The position numbers were made by a program, and so were the translations under genes. From CAYNWT01 sp964450955 (GTDB lineage: Bacteria > Planctomycetota > Planctomycetia > Planctomycetales > Planctomycetaceae), in NCBI GenBank assembly GCA_964450955.1, contig CAYVFI010000023.1, positions 51,381-115,380 on the forward strand: a stretch of DNA of 64,000 bases, read 5' to 3'. Position 1 is the stretch's first letter, and every line of letters starts with the position of its first letter. A model generated the notes under the pieces. The model ran no database searches. It was not told the DNA's origin and saw nothing but the letters and a program-made list of their open reading frames with translations. Positions 34,447-43,616 of this stretch are shown here, one piece after another.

Positions 34447-34579
34447 GTTCTGTCCGAATCCGGTTAGCGGTTGCCTGCCGGTTGTTTTCGGTGTTCTGAA
34501 CGCAGGGGTGCGACCACGAAACGGGCCGCGGTTTTTCCTTCCCGATCATCGGGCCAAGCTGGCCAGGTTCGCCAACTTG

Positions 34580-34767
34580 GCTTTGCTGCTGCACACCGAA
34601 GACGATCGGTTAATCGACATCTCGCACCCGAACGCAACCACGAGTGGCTAGCCAGCGAGGACAAAAAGTCGGTCCGGTTCACTTGGGGCAACCACAACAC
34701 CATCATGCCCGAAAACCTTGGCCGCTACTTCGCCGAACTCAAAGAATTCATCAACCGCTGCCGGTGA
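34580..34767 (+). pseudogene. 3' remnant of an alpha/beta-hydrolase gene
   Basis: Two pieces in different frames resemble the end of an alpha/beta hydrolase: ALLLHTEDDRLIDISHP (the acid-residue strand, near 34580-34630), then EWLASEDKKSVRFTWGNHNT and MPENLGRYFAELKEFINR with stop at 34767, where GNH carries the catalytic-His-like position. The frame change and the missing upstream part mark it as decayed. Confidence 0.4.
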
Positions 34768-34792
34768 GCAGAGACTGGCCCGTTTTACATCC

Positions 34793-35166
34793 GCAGATCT
34801 ATTTCCCTTGTCCGCGCACTTAATCTGCGAAGATCTGTGCAAATCTGCGGATAGGACACCTCGCTGCCGCACACCGATGCAACCGCAAGTTGCTCAGCAA
34901 ACCGATTCAAGTCCCATCGCGCGCCTTAGCAGGCCTGTCTGTCGGATTGACGGACGGAACCCTCCAGTTTTGGAAGCTCAACCTGCTTGCGCCAGTTTTG
35001 GAGAAGAACCACTAATGGACACTGATAGAACACTAATGAAAAACATTAGTGACCAATCAGAAAGAGTGACGTAATGGCTCAGGCGGCCAGAGTGGACGTG
35101 TTTGCGGCGTACGCGGTGGCGATCTTACACGTCATGAATCACACGGTTCGGCGGTGCTTTTGCTGG
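34793..35166 (+). repeat. Duplicated transposon-end unit, copy A
   Basis: About 374 bp are nearly identical to 35259-35635, with a handful of substitutions and single-base indels. The unit contains an AATCTGCG-type repeat block, a long conserved leader, an 8-bp hairpin (CACTAATG/CATTAGTG at 35031-35038 and 35044-35051) and the first codons of a transposase-like gene at 35074. It ends where the two copies diverge. Confidence 0.9.
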
Positions 35167-35215
35167 TTTGTAAAGTGGATGGCCCTTTTGATCCTGCCCA
35201 TTAAAGGTTCCTGAC
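35074..35215 (+). pseudogene. Truncated Y1 (REP-associated/IS200-like) transposase start, copy A
   Basis: The frame reads MAQAARVDVFAAYAVAILHV then MNHTVRRCF, and after that non-homologous sequence. It matches the N-terminus of planctomycetal Y1-type transposases (the VARxVF..VDV...HVMNRxVRRCF pattern). After the truncation comes AAAGGTTCCTGACACCTTTT, a sequence often seen at the other end of such elements, so an internal deletion derivative is likely. Confidence 0.6.
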
Positions 35216-35250
35216 ACCTTTTCATCTTTCTGACACCTTTTCATCTTTCC
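35198..35250 (+). repeat. Direct repeat CTGACACCTTTTCATCTTT, two copies
   Basis: The 19-nt unit occurs twice in tandem (starting about 35211 and 35230), directly before copy B. It looks like the repeated outer end of the transposon-derived element. Confidence 0.7.
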
Positions 35251-35258
35251 AGATTTAC

Positions 35259-35635
35259 GCAGATTTATTTCCCTTGTCCGCGCACTTAATCTGCGAAGAT
35301 CTGTGCAAATCTGCGGATAGGACACCTCGCTGCCGCACACCGATGCAACCGCAAGTTGCTCAGCAAACCGATTCAAGTCCCATCGCGCGCCTTAGCAGGC
35401 CTGTCTGTCGGATTGCCGGACGGAACCCTCCAGTTTTGGAAGCTCAAGTTGCTTGCACCAGTTTTGGAGAAGAACCACTAGTGGACACTGATAGAACACT
35501 AATGAAAAAACATTAGTGACCAATTAGAAGGAGTGACGTAATGGCTCAGACGGCCAGAGTGGACGTGTTCGCGGGGGACGAGGTGGCGATCTTACACGTC
35601 ATGAACCGCACGGTTCGGCGGTGCTTTTTGCTGGG
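35259..35635 (+). repeat. Duplicated transposon-end unit, copy B
   Basis: This is the second copy of the 374-bp unit. Its hairpin stem CACTAATG/CATTAGTG (35497-35504 and 35511-35518) is perfectly kept, while the loop changes from A5 to A6. A conserved stem with a free loop suggests that the hairpin is the functional (transposase-recognised) part. Confidence 0.9.
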
Positions 35636-35700
35636 TGATGGCCCGGTCACGGGAGAATTACGAGCACCGGAAAGTGTGGCTTGATGAGCAGCTAGTTCTC
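35541..35700 (+). pseudogene. Frameshifted Y1 transposase remnant, copy B
   Basis: An AGAAGGAG sequence precedes the ATG. The frame reads MAQTARVDVFAGDEVAILHV, MNRTVRRCFLLGDGPV, then shifts by one base near 35635 into RENYEHRKVWLDEQL, which is the expected continuation. Homology stops at about 35695. The catalytic HUH histidines and Tyr are absent, so the gene is dead. Confidence 0.7.
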
Positions 35701-35888
35701 AGGCGAAGTACCGCAGGGAGGACGAAATCCGCGGGCGGAGGACTCACGGGGCGCGGGTGGGTGGGGTATACTCGGCGAGTCGGTCTGTGCCGATCATGGA
35801 ACCAGCTTTGGCTGGTTCGACGTTAGAACCAAGCCACTACCACCGTCGATTGCCTTCGTTGGCGATCACAGTTCTGAGATCTGCATCC

Positions 35889-36113
35889 ATGAAGAAGGTC
35901 GTCTGGGGTCTGGTGGCCCTGCTGTTTATTTTGCATCAGGACGTCTGGTTCTGGACCGACGATACGCTGATCTTTGGGTTCCTCCCGATCGGGCTGGCGT
36001 ACCATGCGGGGCTGTCTGTTGCGGCTGCCGTGACGTGGTTCCTCGCCGTGAAGTTTGCCTGGCCTGCCGAACTGGATGACAGTCCCGGCGAGAGCGCGGG
36101 GGCTCAGTCATGA
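35889..36113 (+). CDS. Small membrane protein, DUF3311-like, paired with SSS symporter
   Basis: The 74-residue protein has two hydrophobic segments (VVWGLVALLFILHQDVWFW and PIGLAYHAGLSVAAAVTWFL). Small DUF3311 proteins of this form are commonly encoded just before sodium:solute symporters and are probably accessory subunits. It overlaps the symporter start by 4 bp (ATGA). The ATG at 35889 is chosen because it begins at the first membrane segment; an upstream start at 35757 reads non-coding-like sequence. Confidence 0.8.
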   Translation: MKKVVWGLVALLFILHQDVWFWTDDTLIFGFLPIGLAYHAGLSVAAAVTWFLAVKFAWPAELDDSPGESAGAQS

Positions 36114-38062
36114 CACAGCTTTACATTATCTGTGGCTACCTGGCACTGTTGTTGTGCCTTGGTTTGTTCTCCAGTCGGTTGTTCAAAGGCACCAGTGGCG
36201 ACTACATGCTGGCTAGTCATTCTATTGGCCCGGTGCTGCTGCTGATGTCCATTTTTGGAACCACAATGACGGCGTTCGCGCTGGTTGGTTCGACGGGCGA
36301 ATCGTTTAAGGAAGGCATTGGTGTTTATGGGAAGCTGGCGTCGTCCAGCGGTATTGTTCACTCGCTGTGTTTCTTTCTGCTGGGTGTGAAGGTGTGGTCG
36401 CTGGGCAAGAAGCACGGCTATCGAACTCAGATTCAGTTTTTTCGGGATCGCCTTGAGAGCGACAAGATTGGGCTGCTGCTATTTCCGATTCTTGTGGGCC
36501 TGGTCATCCCGTATTTGCTGATCGGCGTGATGTCGTCGGGCCTGGTCATTAGCGCGGTGACGGAAGGGGCGTTTGATACGGCGTTTGCCGGCTACGACTA
36601 CGGTGTTCCGCCGTGGCTGGCGTCGTTGGTGATCTGCGGTGTGGTTTTGATTTATGTGTTTTTCGGCGGCATGCGGGGAACCGCGTGGGCCAACACGTTT
36701 CAGACAATCGTGTTCATGATTCTGGGCGTTGTGACGTTCTTTGTGGTCGCCAATAAGTTGGGTGAACCGGACGCGAAGACACTGGGTGAAGCACTGCAGG
36801 TGGCCAGTAAGCGCGTGGCCGAAACGAACTCATCGAAGTTCATCCGTGATGTGACTGCGAAGGATCAGCAGAAGTACGAAGCCGCGTATGCCGCCTGGGA
36901 AGCCAAAGCCGAAGCCAACTACGCGAAGACAAACAATGCGTCTGAACTGACGATCGCCCAGAAAAACGACGCGCGAGTTCTCCAGGACGATCGGGCTCTT
37001 CCTGAAACACGACCGGACGGTTGGGCCGACAGTGTGATTGATCATCACGCGCTGATGAAGTTCCCGCGCGTACCGGGTATTGATGGGCGGAACTCGCGAG
37101 AGCAGTTCAAAGACAAGATTGGACACCCGAACAAGTGGATTGATCCCAACGATGAAAGTCTTGGGAAGCACTGGTCGTTGAAGAAGGCGGGCGGTGTTTA
37201 TCGAGCCACCAAGTGGGCTCCGAACGCTCCACATGGAACCGACAAATGGCTGTTCATGTCTTACTTCCTGGTTCCGTTGTCGGTGGGCATGTTCCCGCAC
37301 TTGTTCCAACACTGGCTGACTGCCAAAAGCGCCGGTAGCTTTAAACTTTCGGTCGTGTGCCATCCACTGTTCATCATGATCGTGTGGGTGCCGTGTGTTC
37401 TGGTGGGTGCCTGGGCGACGTCGGCGGTGAATCTGGAAACCGGTCGACCCCTATTCGCACCGCACTTTCCGGCAAACGCGGTTCTACCTTCGATTGTCAA
37501 CATGCTGGCGACTCCGGTGTTGGCCGGATTTTTGACCGCTGGAATTTTGGCGGCCATTATGTCGTCGCTGGACAGTCAGTTTCTGTGCATCGGAACCATG
37601 TTTACCGAAGACATTGCGGTGCACTATCGCGGGAAGGAAAACGTCACCGACCGACAGCAATTGGTGATGGCGCGATTGTTTATCGTCGCCATTGTGGTTG
37701 TGACGTACGCGTTTAGCCTGTTCGAACCGCGGCGTGTGTTTACGTTGGGTGTGTGGTGCTTCAGCGGGTTCAGCAGTCTGGTTCCGTTAATCGTGGCGTC
37801 TTTGTACTGGAAGCGGCTGACCAAACTGGGAGCCTATGCGTGTGTTGTCGCTGCGGCCGGAAGCTGGCTGTACTTCTTCGCCGATTCCGGGTTTGCGAGG
37901 AACCCGGCGTACGCGTTGCAGATTGGCGACATCAAACTAATGCCAGTGGCAGGCATGATTGCGGCGTCTACCATCGCAATGATCCTGGTCTCGCTGGTCA
38001 CTCCTAAACCGAGTGACGCGACTATTGAGAAGTTCTTTCCATCCAAAGGTGGCGCTGCGTAA
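36110..38062 (+). CDS. Sodium:solute symporter family protein with large soluble insertion
   Basis: The 650-residue protein belongs to the SSS family (Na+-coupled uptake). It starts with a membrane segment and GTSGDYMLASHSIGPVLLLM, contains the WLASLVICGVVLIYVFFGGM GRGT-like segment, and LFPHLFQHWLTA-type and SSLDSQFLCIGTMFTEDI signatures of the core. Between two membrane segments, at about residues 218-372, lies a hydrophilic insertion of about 150 residues rich in Lys, Glu and Asp that is not typical for the family. The substrate cannot be predicted. The thioesterase gene overlaps its stop by one base (TAATG). Confidence 0.88.
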   Translation: MTQLYIICGYLALLLCLGLFSSRLFKGTSGDYMLASHSIGPVLLLMSIFGTTMTAFALVGSTGESFKEGIGVYGKLASSSGIVHSLCFFLLGVKVWSLGKKHGYRTQIQFFRDRLESDKIGLLLFPILVGLVIPYLLIGVMSSGLVISAVTEGAFDTAFAGYDYGVPPWLASLVICGVVLIYVFFGGMRGTAWANTFQTIVFMILGVVTFFVVANKLGEPDAKTLGEALQVASKRVAETNSSKFIRDVTAKDQQKYEAAYAAWEAKAEANYAKTNNASELTIAQKNDARVLQDDRALPETRPDGWADSVIDHHALMKFPRVPGIDGRNSREQFKDKIGHPNKWIDPNDESLGKHWSLKKAGGVYRATKWAPNAPHGTDKWLFMSYFLVPLSVGMFPHLFQHWLTAKSAGSFKLSVVCHPLFIMIVWVPCVLVGAWATSAVNLETGRPLFAPHFPANAVLPSIVNMLATPVLAGFLTAGILAAIMSSLDSQFLCIGTMFTEDIAVHYRGKENVTDRQQLVMARLFIVAIVVVTYAFSLFEPRRVFTLGVWCFSGFSSLVPLIVASLYWKRLTKLGAYACVVAAAGSWLYFFADSGFARNPAYALQIGDIKLMPVAGMIAASTIAMILVSLVTPKPSDATIEKFFPSKGGAA

Positions 38063-38493
38063 TGGCTGAAGCTGGCAAATTTTCAACGACACGGCGTGTC
38101 GAATTCTGCGATACCGACATGGCGGGCATCGTTCACTTCTCCACGTTTTATAAGTGGATGGAACAGGCTGAACACGATTACTTCCGTTCGTTGAAGTTAA
38201 GCATCGTGACGCACACTGACGATGGCGGAACGTTTGGCTGGCCGCGGGTGATGGCGAAATGCCGGTTCGAATCGCCGGCCTACTACGACGATCTTATCGA
38301 GATGCGGCTTACGGTGGTTCGCCGCGGCGTGAAGTCGCTTACGTACTCGTGTGAGTTCTGGCGTGACGATACTCGCCTGGCCATCGGCGACATGAAAACC
38401 GTGTCGTGTGTCGTCAGTCCCGGCGAGAAGCTGCGTTCGATTGAAATTCCTGAGTTGTTTGATGCAATTCAGGAATACTCAGGCGATTCGTAG
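38062..38493 (+). CDS. Acyl-CoA thioesterase, YbgC/4HBT type
   Basis: This is a hotdog-fold thioesterase of 143 residues. The active-site motif is VEFCDTDMAGIVHFSTFYKW, with Asp18 or so as the catalytic residue and the following His-Phe. CRFESPAYYDDLIEMRLTV and the C-terminal strand pattern are typical. It hydrolyses acyl- or hydroxybenzoyl-CoA thioesters. It is translationally coupled to the symporter. Confidence 0.9.
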   Translation: MAEAGKFSTTRRVEFCDTDMAGIVHFSTFYKWMEQAEHDYFRSLKLSIVTHTDDGGTFGWPRVMAKCRFESPAYYDDLIEMRLTVVRRGVKSLTYSCEFWRDDTRLAIGDMKTVSCVVSPGEKLRSIEIPELFDAIQEYSGDS

Positions 38494-38633
38494 ACCCTCA
38501 GCTTTCAGATATCCGGCCGCGCCGCAAACGTTGATCTGGCCGCGACTGGAAAACAAATCTGATACGCTCAGCGTTCTCGTTAGTGCGAACCGAAGCTGAA
38601 GACCGACGCAAACTCTCAACCTGTGGACCAAGC

Positions 38634-39338
38634 ATGGCCGTACCTCCTGGAAAGTTGGTCGTAACCGACCTGTGCAAGACGTTTGAAGGCGTCGGAGACC
38701 CGCTGCAGATTCTGACAGGTGTCAACCTGCAGATGGAACGCGGCGATGCGATTGCTGTCACGGGACCGTCTGGTTCTGGCAAGAGCACGCTGCTGTACAT
38801 ATTGGGAACGCTGGATACACCGTCGTCGGGTTCGGTCAGCATTTTGGATCGCGACCCGTTCGCCCTGAACGCGAAAGAACTTTCTTGGTTCCGATCCGAA
38901 TCGGTCGGGTTCATTTTTCAGGACCATCATCTGCTGCCACAGCTTTCGGTGTTGGAGAACGTTGTTCTGCCAATGCTGGTCGGAACCGGCGCGGACGATC
39001 ATGTTGCCAGAGCCAAAGAACTTCTTGAACGCGTCGGTTTGTCCGAACGCCTGAGTCATCGGCCCGCGAAGTTGTCTGGCGGAGAACGCCAGCGTGTTGC
39101 GGTTTGTCGAGCGTTAATTAACCAGCCGGCTTTGGTTCTGGCTGACGAACCGACCGGGAATCTGGATCCGGAAACGGCCGGTATCATTGGCAAGCTGCTG
39201 CTGGAAATCGCCAGCGAACAAAGCGCGATGTTGGTGTGTGTCACGCACTCCAGAGAACTGGCTGGGACGTTCCCGCGTGAGCTGAAGCTGCGCAGCGGCA
39301 AGCTGGTCGAAGATTCTCAAACGGCAACCGCCTTATAG
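38634..39338 (+). CDS. LolD-like ABC transporter ATP-binding protein
   Basis: This is an ATPase of the LolD/MacB/FtsE group, 234 residues. Walker A is GPSGSGKSTLLY, the signature is LSGGERQRVAVCRAL, Walker B is LVLADEPTGNLD, and the Q-loop reads FIFQDHHLLPQ. These ATPases drive lipoprotein release or other mechanotransmission at the periplasmic side rather than import. The ATG at 38634 begins just before the domain. The FtsX-type permease starts 9 bp after its stop. Confidence 0.93.
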   Translation: MAVPPGKLVVTDLCKTFEGVGDPLQILTGVNLQMERGDAIAVTGPSGSGKSTLLYILGTLDTPSSGSVSILDRDPFALNAKELSWFRSESVGFIFQDHHLLPQLSVLENVVLPMLVGTGADDHVARAKELLERVGLSERLSHRPAKLSGGERQRVAVCRALINQPALVLADEPTGNLDPETAGIIGKLLLEIASEQSAMLVCVTHSRELAGTFPRELKLRSGKLVEDSQTATAL

Positions 39339-39346
39339 GACACGTG

Positions 39347-42300
39347 ATGAGTTCGTTCAGGCTAATTCTTCGCAGTTTAACTCACTACTGGCGAACCAAT
39401 CTCGCTCTGGTGTTGGGTGTGATTGTTGGAACCGCTGTCATAGGGGGTGCGCTGATTGTTGGCGATTCGGTTCGCGACAGTTTGCGCGACATGACGCTGA
39501 AGCGGCTTGGCAAGATTGATTTTGCGCTGCACAGTCCGCGGTTCTTTAGACAGCAGTTAGCCACTGATCTGCAAGAGAACCACCATCACATGTCGGGCGG
39601 TGGCCATAGATTCGTTCCGGCGATCTGGGTCAATGGAAGCGTTGAATCGAAATCCGGCGAGACAACACGTCGTGTGACCAACGCGAACGTTGTTGGGCTG
39701 AACGAACAACTATGGAAGCTGTTGGATCATGGCGATGCCAAACAGCCGGCCGAACGCGAAGTGGTACTCGGCGCGCGGGTGGCGGCTGATCTTGGCGTGA
39801 AGGTTGGTGATGACATCAGTTTGTGGGTTGAGATTCCCGCAAGCGTTCCCCGCGAAACGTTGTTGGGCGAACGCGACGAGGTGGCTCAGGAAGTAGCCGC
39901 GACGGTTTCTGCGGTTCTGAAAGATACTGATGGAGCCAGCCGGTTGGATTTGCGACCCGGCCAACAGTTGCCGATGACGGTCTACGTCGATCTGACGTTC
40001 CTGCAGGAGCAGGTTGGACTGGATGAGGTCAGAGCGTCCAGACGGAACCCGGTGGGATCGCCCGCGCGGATTAATGCGGTGTTCGCGGCGATGAAGCCGG
40101 GCGCATTTGACGCTGTTGAGTCAGTCTCTGACTTTCGGGTGACACAGCTGCTGTCGACTTCGAACGATATGTTTCAGACGTACATGAGGCCCGCTGACCT
40201 GGCGTTGCGAGTGCGACCGGATTCTGAACGCGGCTATCTTTCGTTTGAGAGCGACACGATGGTTCTGGACCAGTCTGTCGTTGATGCGGCTAACGATGTT
40301 CGGAAGCAACTACAGAAAACTGCATCCGTCGGCGGTCTTCGCCAAGTTGTTAGCGACTTGCCTGGGATAGTGAAACCACAGACAAGCGGATCGTTTTCTG
40401 AAGTCCTTGTGTACCTGGCCAATTCGATAGCCAACGCGCGGGATGACAAAGGTGGGAACCAAAAAGCTGAACAGAATTATTCCAGCTACTCAGTGATTGC
40501 CGGGATGGATTTACCGAAGAACGCTCCGTTTGGGCCGTTCGAGTTCAAAGGCGATGAGGTTACGACGCTTAAAGACAACGAGATTTTAATTAACGAGTGG
40601 TTGGCGGAAGACATTCAGGCTGAAGTCGGTACCGAAGTCCGGGTTCGCTACTTTTTGGTTGGAACCGAAGGAGAAGGCGACGACGGCGGGCTGAAAGAAA
40701 CGGATGTCGTCTTCAAGGTTGCCGGCATTGTGAAGCTTGGCGATTCAGTCGCCGCCGATCCGGGGTTCACTCCGCATGTTCCTGGTATCACCGACGCAGA
40801 TTCGATCTCTGACTGGGAACAGCCATTCAAGATGGACATGGATCGCATCACCGACCGTGATGACAAGTATTGGGAAGAACACAAAACGACTCCAAAGGCA
40901 TTTATCAATCTACGGGTGGCTCAAAAGTTGTTCGGAAGTCGGCACGGAAAGTTGAGTTCAATGCGACTGGCTTTGGCGCCCGGAATAGGAGCGGATGCTG
41001 CGGCCGAGTTGGCCATGAACCGCATGATGACGAAACCGGCAGCAACGGACATCGGCATGGGGTTCCGGCCCATCAAGTTCGAAGGGCTGCAGGCTTCGGT
41101 TGGAGCCAACGATTTCTCGGGGCTGTTTATCGGTTTTAGTTTCTTCCTTATCGCGGCGGCTGCGATTCTGATTGGGTTACTGTTCCGACTGAGTATCGAT
41201 CGTCGTGTGGCTGATGTTGGAATGCTGGCGACCGTAGGACTGCCCGAACCACGCATCCGCCGAGTCTTCCTGGCAGAAGGCGCGATGATTGTGTTGATAG
41301 GAATCGTGCCCGGTATTGCTGCCGCTGTCGCTTACGCCTGGCTGATGATGTACGGCTTGCGCACGTGGTGGATTGGAGCCACTGGAACGCGGTTTCTTGA
41401 ACTTTCTGTGAATCCCGGGACGCTGGTCATCGGCGCGATGATTTCGATAGCTGTTTCGATGTTGGTTGTGTGGTTGTCGGTTCGTCGGCTTAGGAATTTC
41501 TCACCGAAGTCTTTGCTGACCGGTTCTGCAGATCAGCGTTCTTTGGATATCACGAAGAAGTCTCGGAAAGCGTGGGTTAGTTTGCTGGGCGGGTTGATTG
41601 TCGGCCTGGGTTTGCTGGGCGCAACGTTGGCTGGAGCCGTTCCGGCAACCGAAGCGTTTAGCGGGCTGACGTGGCAGGTGGTGTTGTTCTTTGTGATGGC
41701 GATGAGCCTGCTGGTTGCGGGGGTGGCGGCTGTTGCGGTGCTACTTGGTGGCGAGACTGGTCGGCAGATTAAACCCGGCGCGGGGGCGATGAGCCGTTTG
41801 AGTTTCCGGAACGCGTCGCGGCACCGTGCTCGATCGTTGTTTACTGTGGGGCTGATTGCGTTTGCCGCGTTTGTGATTGTTGCCGTGGCGGCCGGACGTC
41901 GGAACCCGTCTGTTGAAGCGCCAGACTTGGATTCCGGAAACGGTGGGTTCTCTTTGGTTGCTGAGACGTCGCAGCCGGTTCTGCAAAACCTGAACACAGC
42001 CGATGGCCGCGAACAGCTTGGCTTCGGCGCCGACGATTGGCCGGCCGGTGTTTCTGTGCAACAGTTGCGAGTAAAACCGGGGCAGGATGGCAGTTGCCTG
42101 AACCTGTACCAGACGACGTTGCCCACCGTTCTTGGTGTTCCAGATTCAATGATTCAGCGCGGCGGTTTTCGCTTTGCGGATACGAAAGCGGACGAGCCTT
42201 GGAAACTGCTTGACGAATCGCTGGGCGAAGAAACGATCGATATCACAAAAACAGTTACCCAAAACAATCCGGGAGGGCGACCGACTGCGACCGTTGTGAC

Positions 42301-43042
42301 CGTCCCGAAGAAGCTACCCGTGTATCCCGTACTGGGCGACATGAATACGCTGCAGTTTAGTCTGAAGAAGGGCATTGGTTCGTACATCCCAGTGCCGACT
42401 CCGGAGAACCCAAAGTTTGCGTTCAAGGTTGTCGGCATGCTGGACAGTAGTGTGTTCCAGGGCGTGTTGTTGTTGTCTGAGAAGAACTTCAAAACGCTTT
42501 ACCCGGACATCCCCGGGCACCGTTATTTCCTGGTGGAAACAGATGGAACTCAGCAACAGGCCGAACTCGTGTCGGGGCAGCTGGAGTCGAAGCTGACTCC
42601 GTACGGTCTGGATGCGGAACGCGTTTCCGATCGGATTGCCGGGTTCCTTGCGGTTCAAAACACGTACCTTTCGACATTCCAAACGCTCGGCGGCCTTGGG
42701 CTTCTGCTGGGAACACTCGGGCTGGCAACGGTGATGCTGCGAAACATTATCGAACGCCGCAGCGAACTGGCCTTAATGCGGTCGGTTGGCTTTGGGCCGT
42801 CGAAGCTGACGTGGTTGGTTCTCATGGAGAACGCTCTACTTCTGATTTTGGGTCTGGCACTCGGAACCGGCTGCGCGTTGCTGGCAATGACTCCGCACCT
42901 TTCGAAAACGGGCGCGGATGTGCCTTGGGGGTCGCTGGCCTTGGTGATTGGTGGAGTGTTTGTGGTTGGGATGTTGGCCGCGTGGTTTGCCGTGCGTGAA
43001 GCGGTCCGCACACCGGTGCTGGCGACTTTACGGGCTGAATAG
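39347..43042 (+). CDS. Giant FtsX/MacB-type ABC permease
   Basis: The 1231-residue protein has an N-terminal membrane anchor (LALVLGVIVGTAVIGGALIV) and a large periplasmic MacB_PCD-like domain (about 50-580). An FtsX core with membrane segments follows (IGFSFFLIAAAAILIGLLFRLSID onward). A second periplasmic region (about 870-1080) and a final FtsX core (GLGLLLGTLGLATVML, RRSELALMRSVGFG) complete it. It therefore contains both FtsX halves in one chain, as in LolC/E-like and HlyE-type exporters. AGGA precedes the ATG at 39347 (a GTG at 39344 is adjacent). It works with the LolD-like ATPase. Confidence 0.9.
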   Translation: MSSFRLILRSLTHYWRTNLALVLGVIVGTAVIGGALIVGDSVRDSLRDMTLKRLGKIDFALHSPRFFRQQLATDLQENHHHMSGGGHRFVPAIWVNGSVESKSGETTRRVTNANVVGLNEQLWKLLDHGDAKQPAEREVVLGARVAADLGVKVGDDISLWVEIPASVPRETLLGERDEVAQEVAATVSAVLKDTDGASRLDLRPGQQLPMTVYVDLTFLQEQVGLDEVRASRRNPVGSPARINAVFAAMKPGAFDAVESVSDFRVTQLLSTSNDMFQTYMRPADLALRVRPDSERGYLSFESDTMVLDQSVVDAANDVRKQLQKTASVGGLRQVVSDLPGIVKPQTSGSFSEVLVYLANSIANARDDKGGNQKAEQNYSSYSVIAGMDLPKNAPFGPFEFKGDEVTTLKDNEILINEWLAEDIQAEVGTEVRVRYFLVGTEGEGDDGGLKETDVVFKVAGIVKLGDSVAADPGFTPHVPGITDADSISDWEQPFKMDMDRITDRDDKYWEEHKTTPKAFINLRVAQKLFGSRHGKLSSMRLALAPGIGADAAAELAMNRMMTKPAATDIGMGFRPIKFEGLQASVGANDFSGLFIGFSFFLIAAAAILIGLLFRLSIDRRVADVGMLATVGLPEPRIRRVFLAEGAMIVLIGIVPGIAAAVAYAWLMMYGLRTWWIGATGTRFLELSVNPGTLVIGAMISIAVSMLVVWLSVRRLRNFSPKSLLTGSADQRSLDITKKSRKAWVSLLGGLIVGLGLLGATLAGAVPATEAFSGLTWQVVLFFVMAMSLLVAGVAAVAVLLGGETGRQIKPGAGAMSRLSFRNASRHRARSLFTVGLIAFAAFVIVAVAAGRRNPSVEAPDLDSGNGGFSLVAETSQPVLQNLNTADGREQLGFGADDWPAGVSVQQLRVKPGQDGSCLNLYQTTLPTVLGVPDSMIQRGGFRFADTKADEPWKLLDESLGEETIDITKTVTQNNPGGRPTATVVTVPKKLPVYPVLGDMNTLQFSLKKGIGSYIPVPTPENPKFAFKVVGMLDSSVFQGVLLLSEKNFKTLYPDIPGHRYFLVETDGTQQQAELVSGQLESKLTPYGLDAERVSDRIAGFLAVQNTYLSTFQTLGGLGLLLGTLGLATVMLRNIIERRSELALMRSVGFGPSKLTWLVLMENALLLILGLALGTGCALLAMTPHLSKTGADVPWGSLALVIGGVFVVGMLAAWFAVREAVRTPVLATLRAE

Positions 43043-43098
43043 TGGCCGGAATGGTTGTTTTTCGGACTTCGAGAGACATTTTCTGTGTCTTTTGCGAA

Positions 43099-43126
43099 TT
43101 GCGAAGCCGAAGAGTTCCGGTATACT
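43099..43126 (+). promoter_or_regulatory. Candidate rpsR promoter
   Basis: TTGCGA (43099-43104) and TATACT (43121-43126) are separated by 16 nt, a layout also seen in the strong promoter at the right edge of the window. It would give a leader of about 95 nt before rpsR. Confidence 0.5.
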
Positions 43127-43228
43127 GCCCGATTCAAATTTGCCAGCGATTCCGCGTGGTTTCGCAACTTGTCGGTGATTCGTCGTTCGCAAGCCGTCCG
43201 ACGCACAGATGCTCAAAAGGAGTACTCA

Positions 43229-43507
43229 ATGGCCACGATCACCAAGGCCCACCTGAAGAAGCTTCGTAAGAAGCGAGCGCGATTGCGCAAGAAGTTGTCC
43301 TGTCGATTCTGTCCCGGCGGCGTTGTGCCTCGGCCGGTGTACGTCGACTACAAGGACCTGAAAACACTCAAGCAGCTTGTCGACCGTGAAGGACGCATCC
43401 TTCCACGTCGTCGCACAGGCACATCGGCTCTTTACCAGCGAGCCGTCCGAGCAGCCGTCATGCGAGCCCGATTCATCGGCCTGCTCCCATACTGCTCAAC
43501 CGACTAG
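43229..43507 (+). CDS. rpsR: Small basic ribosomal protein, probably S18
   Basis: The 92-residue protein is strongly basic (KKLRKKRARLRKKLSCRFCP) with a CRFC motif, then VDYKDLKTLKQLVDREGRIL, RRRTGTSALYQRAVRAAVMR and ARFIGLLPY. The last parts are the S18 signature (ILPRRxTGxxxxxQRxLxxAIKRARxxxLLPY), so S18 of the 30S platform is a firm call. The N-terminal extension is more basic than usual. A strong SD (AAAAGGAG) precedes the ATG at 43229. The gene stands alone, not with rpsF as in many bacteria. Confidence 0.95.
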   Translation: MATITKAHLKKLRKKRARLRKKLSCRFCPGGVVPRPVYVDYKDLKTLKQLVDREGRILPRRRTGTSALYQRAVRAAVMRARFIGLLPYCSTD

Positions 43508-43584
43508 GCAACGTCCCGTTGCATCGGGATGCCGGTGGTTGGTGGTAACGAGTCGCTGATCGCTACGCCGGTTGTACGAACAAG

Positions 43585-43616
43585 AGAGCCGTGGGGTGTT
43601 TGAACCCTGCGGCTCT
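43585..43616. terminator. Convergent hairpin between rpsR and the next minus-strand gene
   Basis: AGAGCCGTGGGG pairs with CCCTGCGGCTCT as a 12-bp stem including two G-U pairs, with an 8-nt loop. It overlaps the stop codon of the minus-strand gene. The U-tracts are weak, so termination efficiency is uncertain. Confidence 0.55.
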
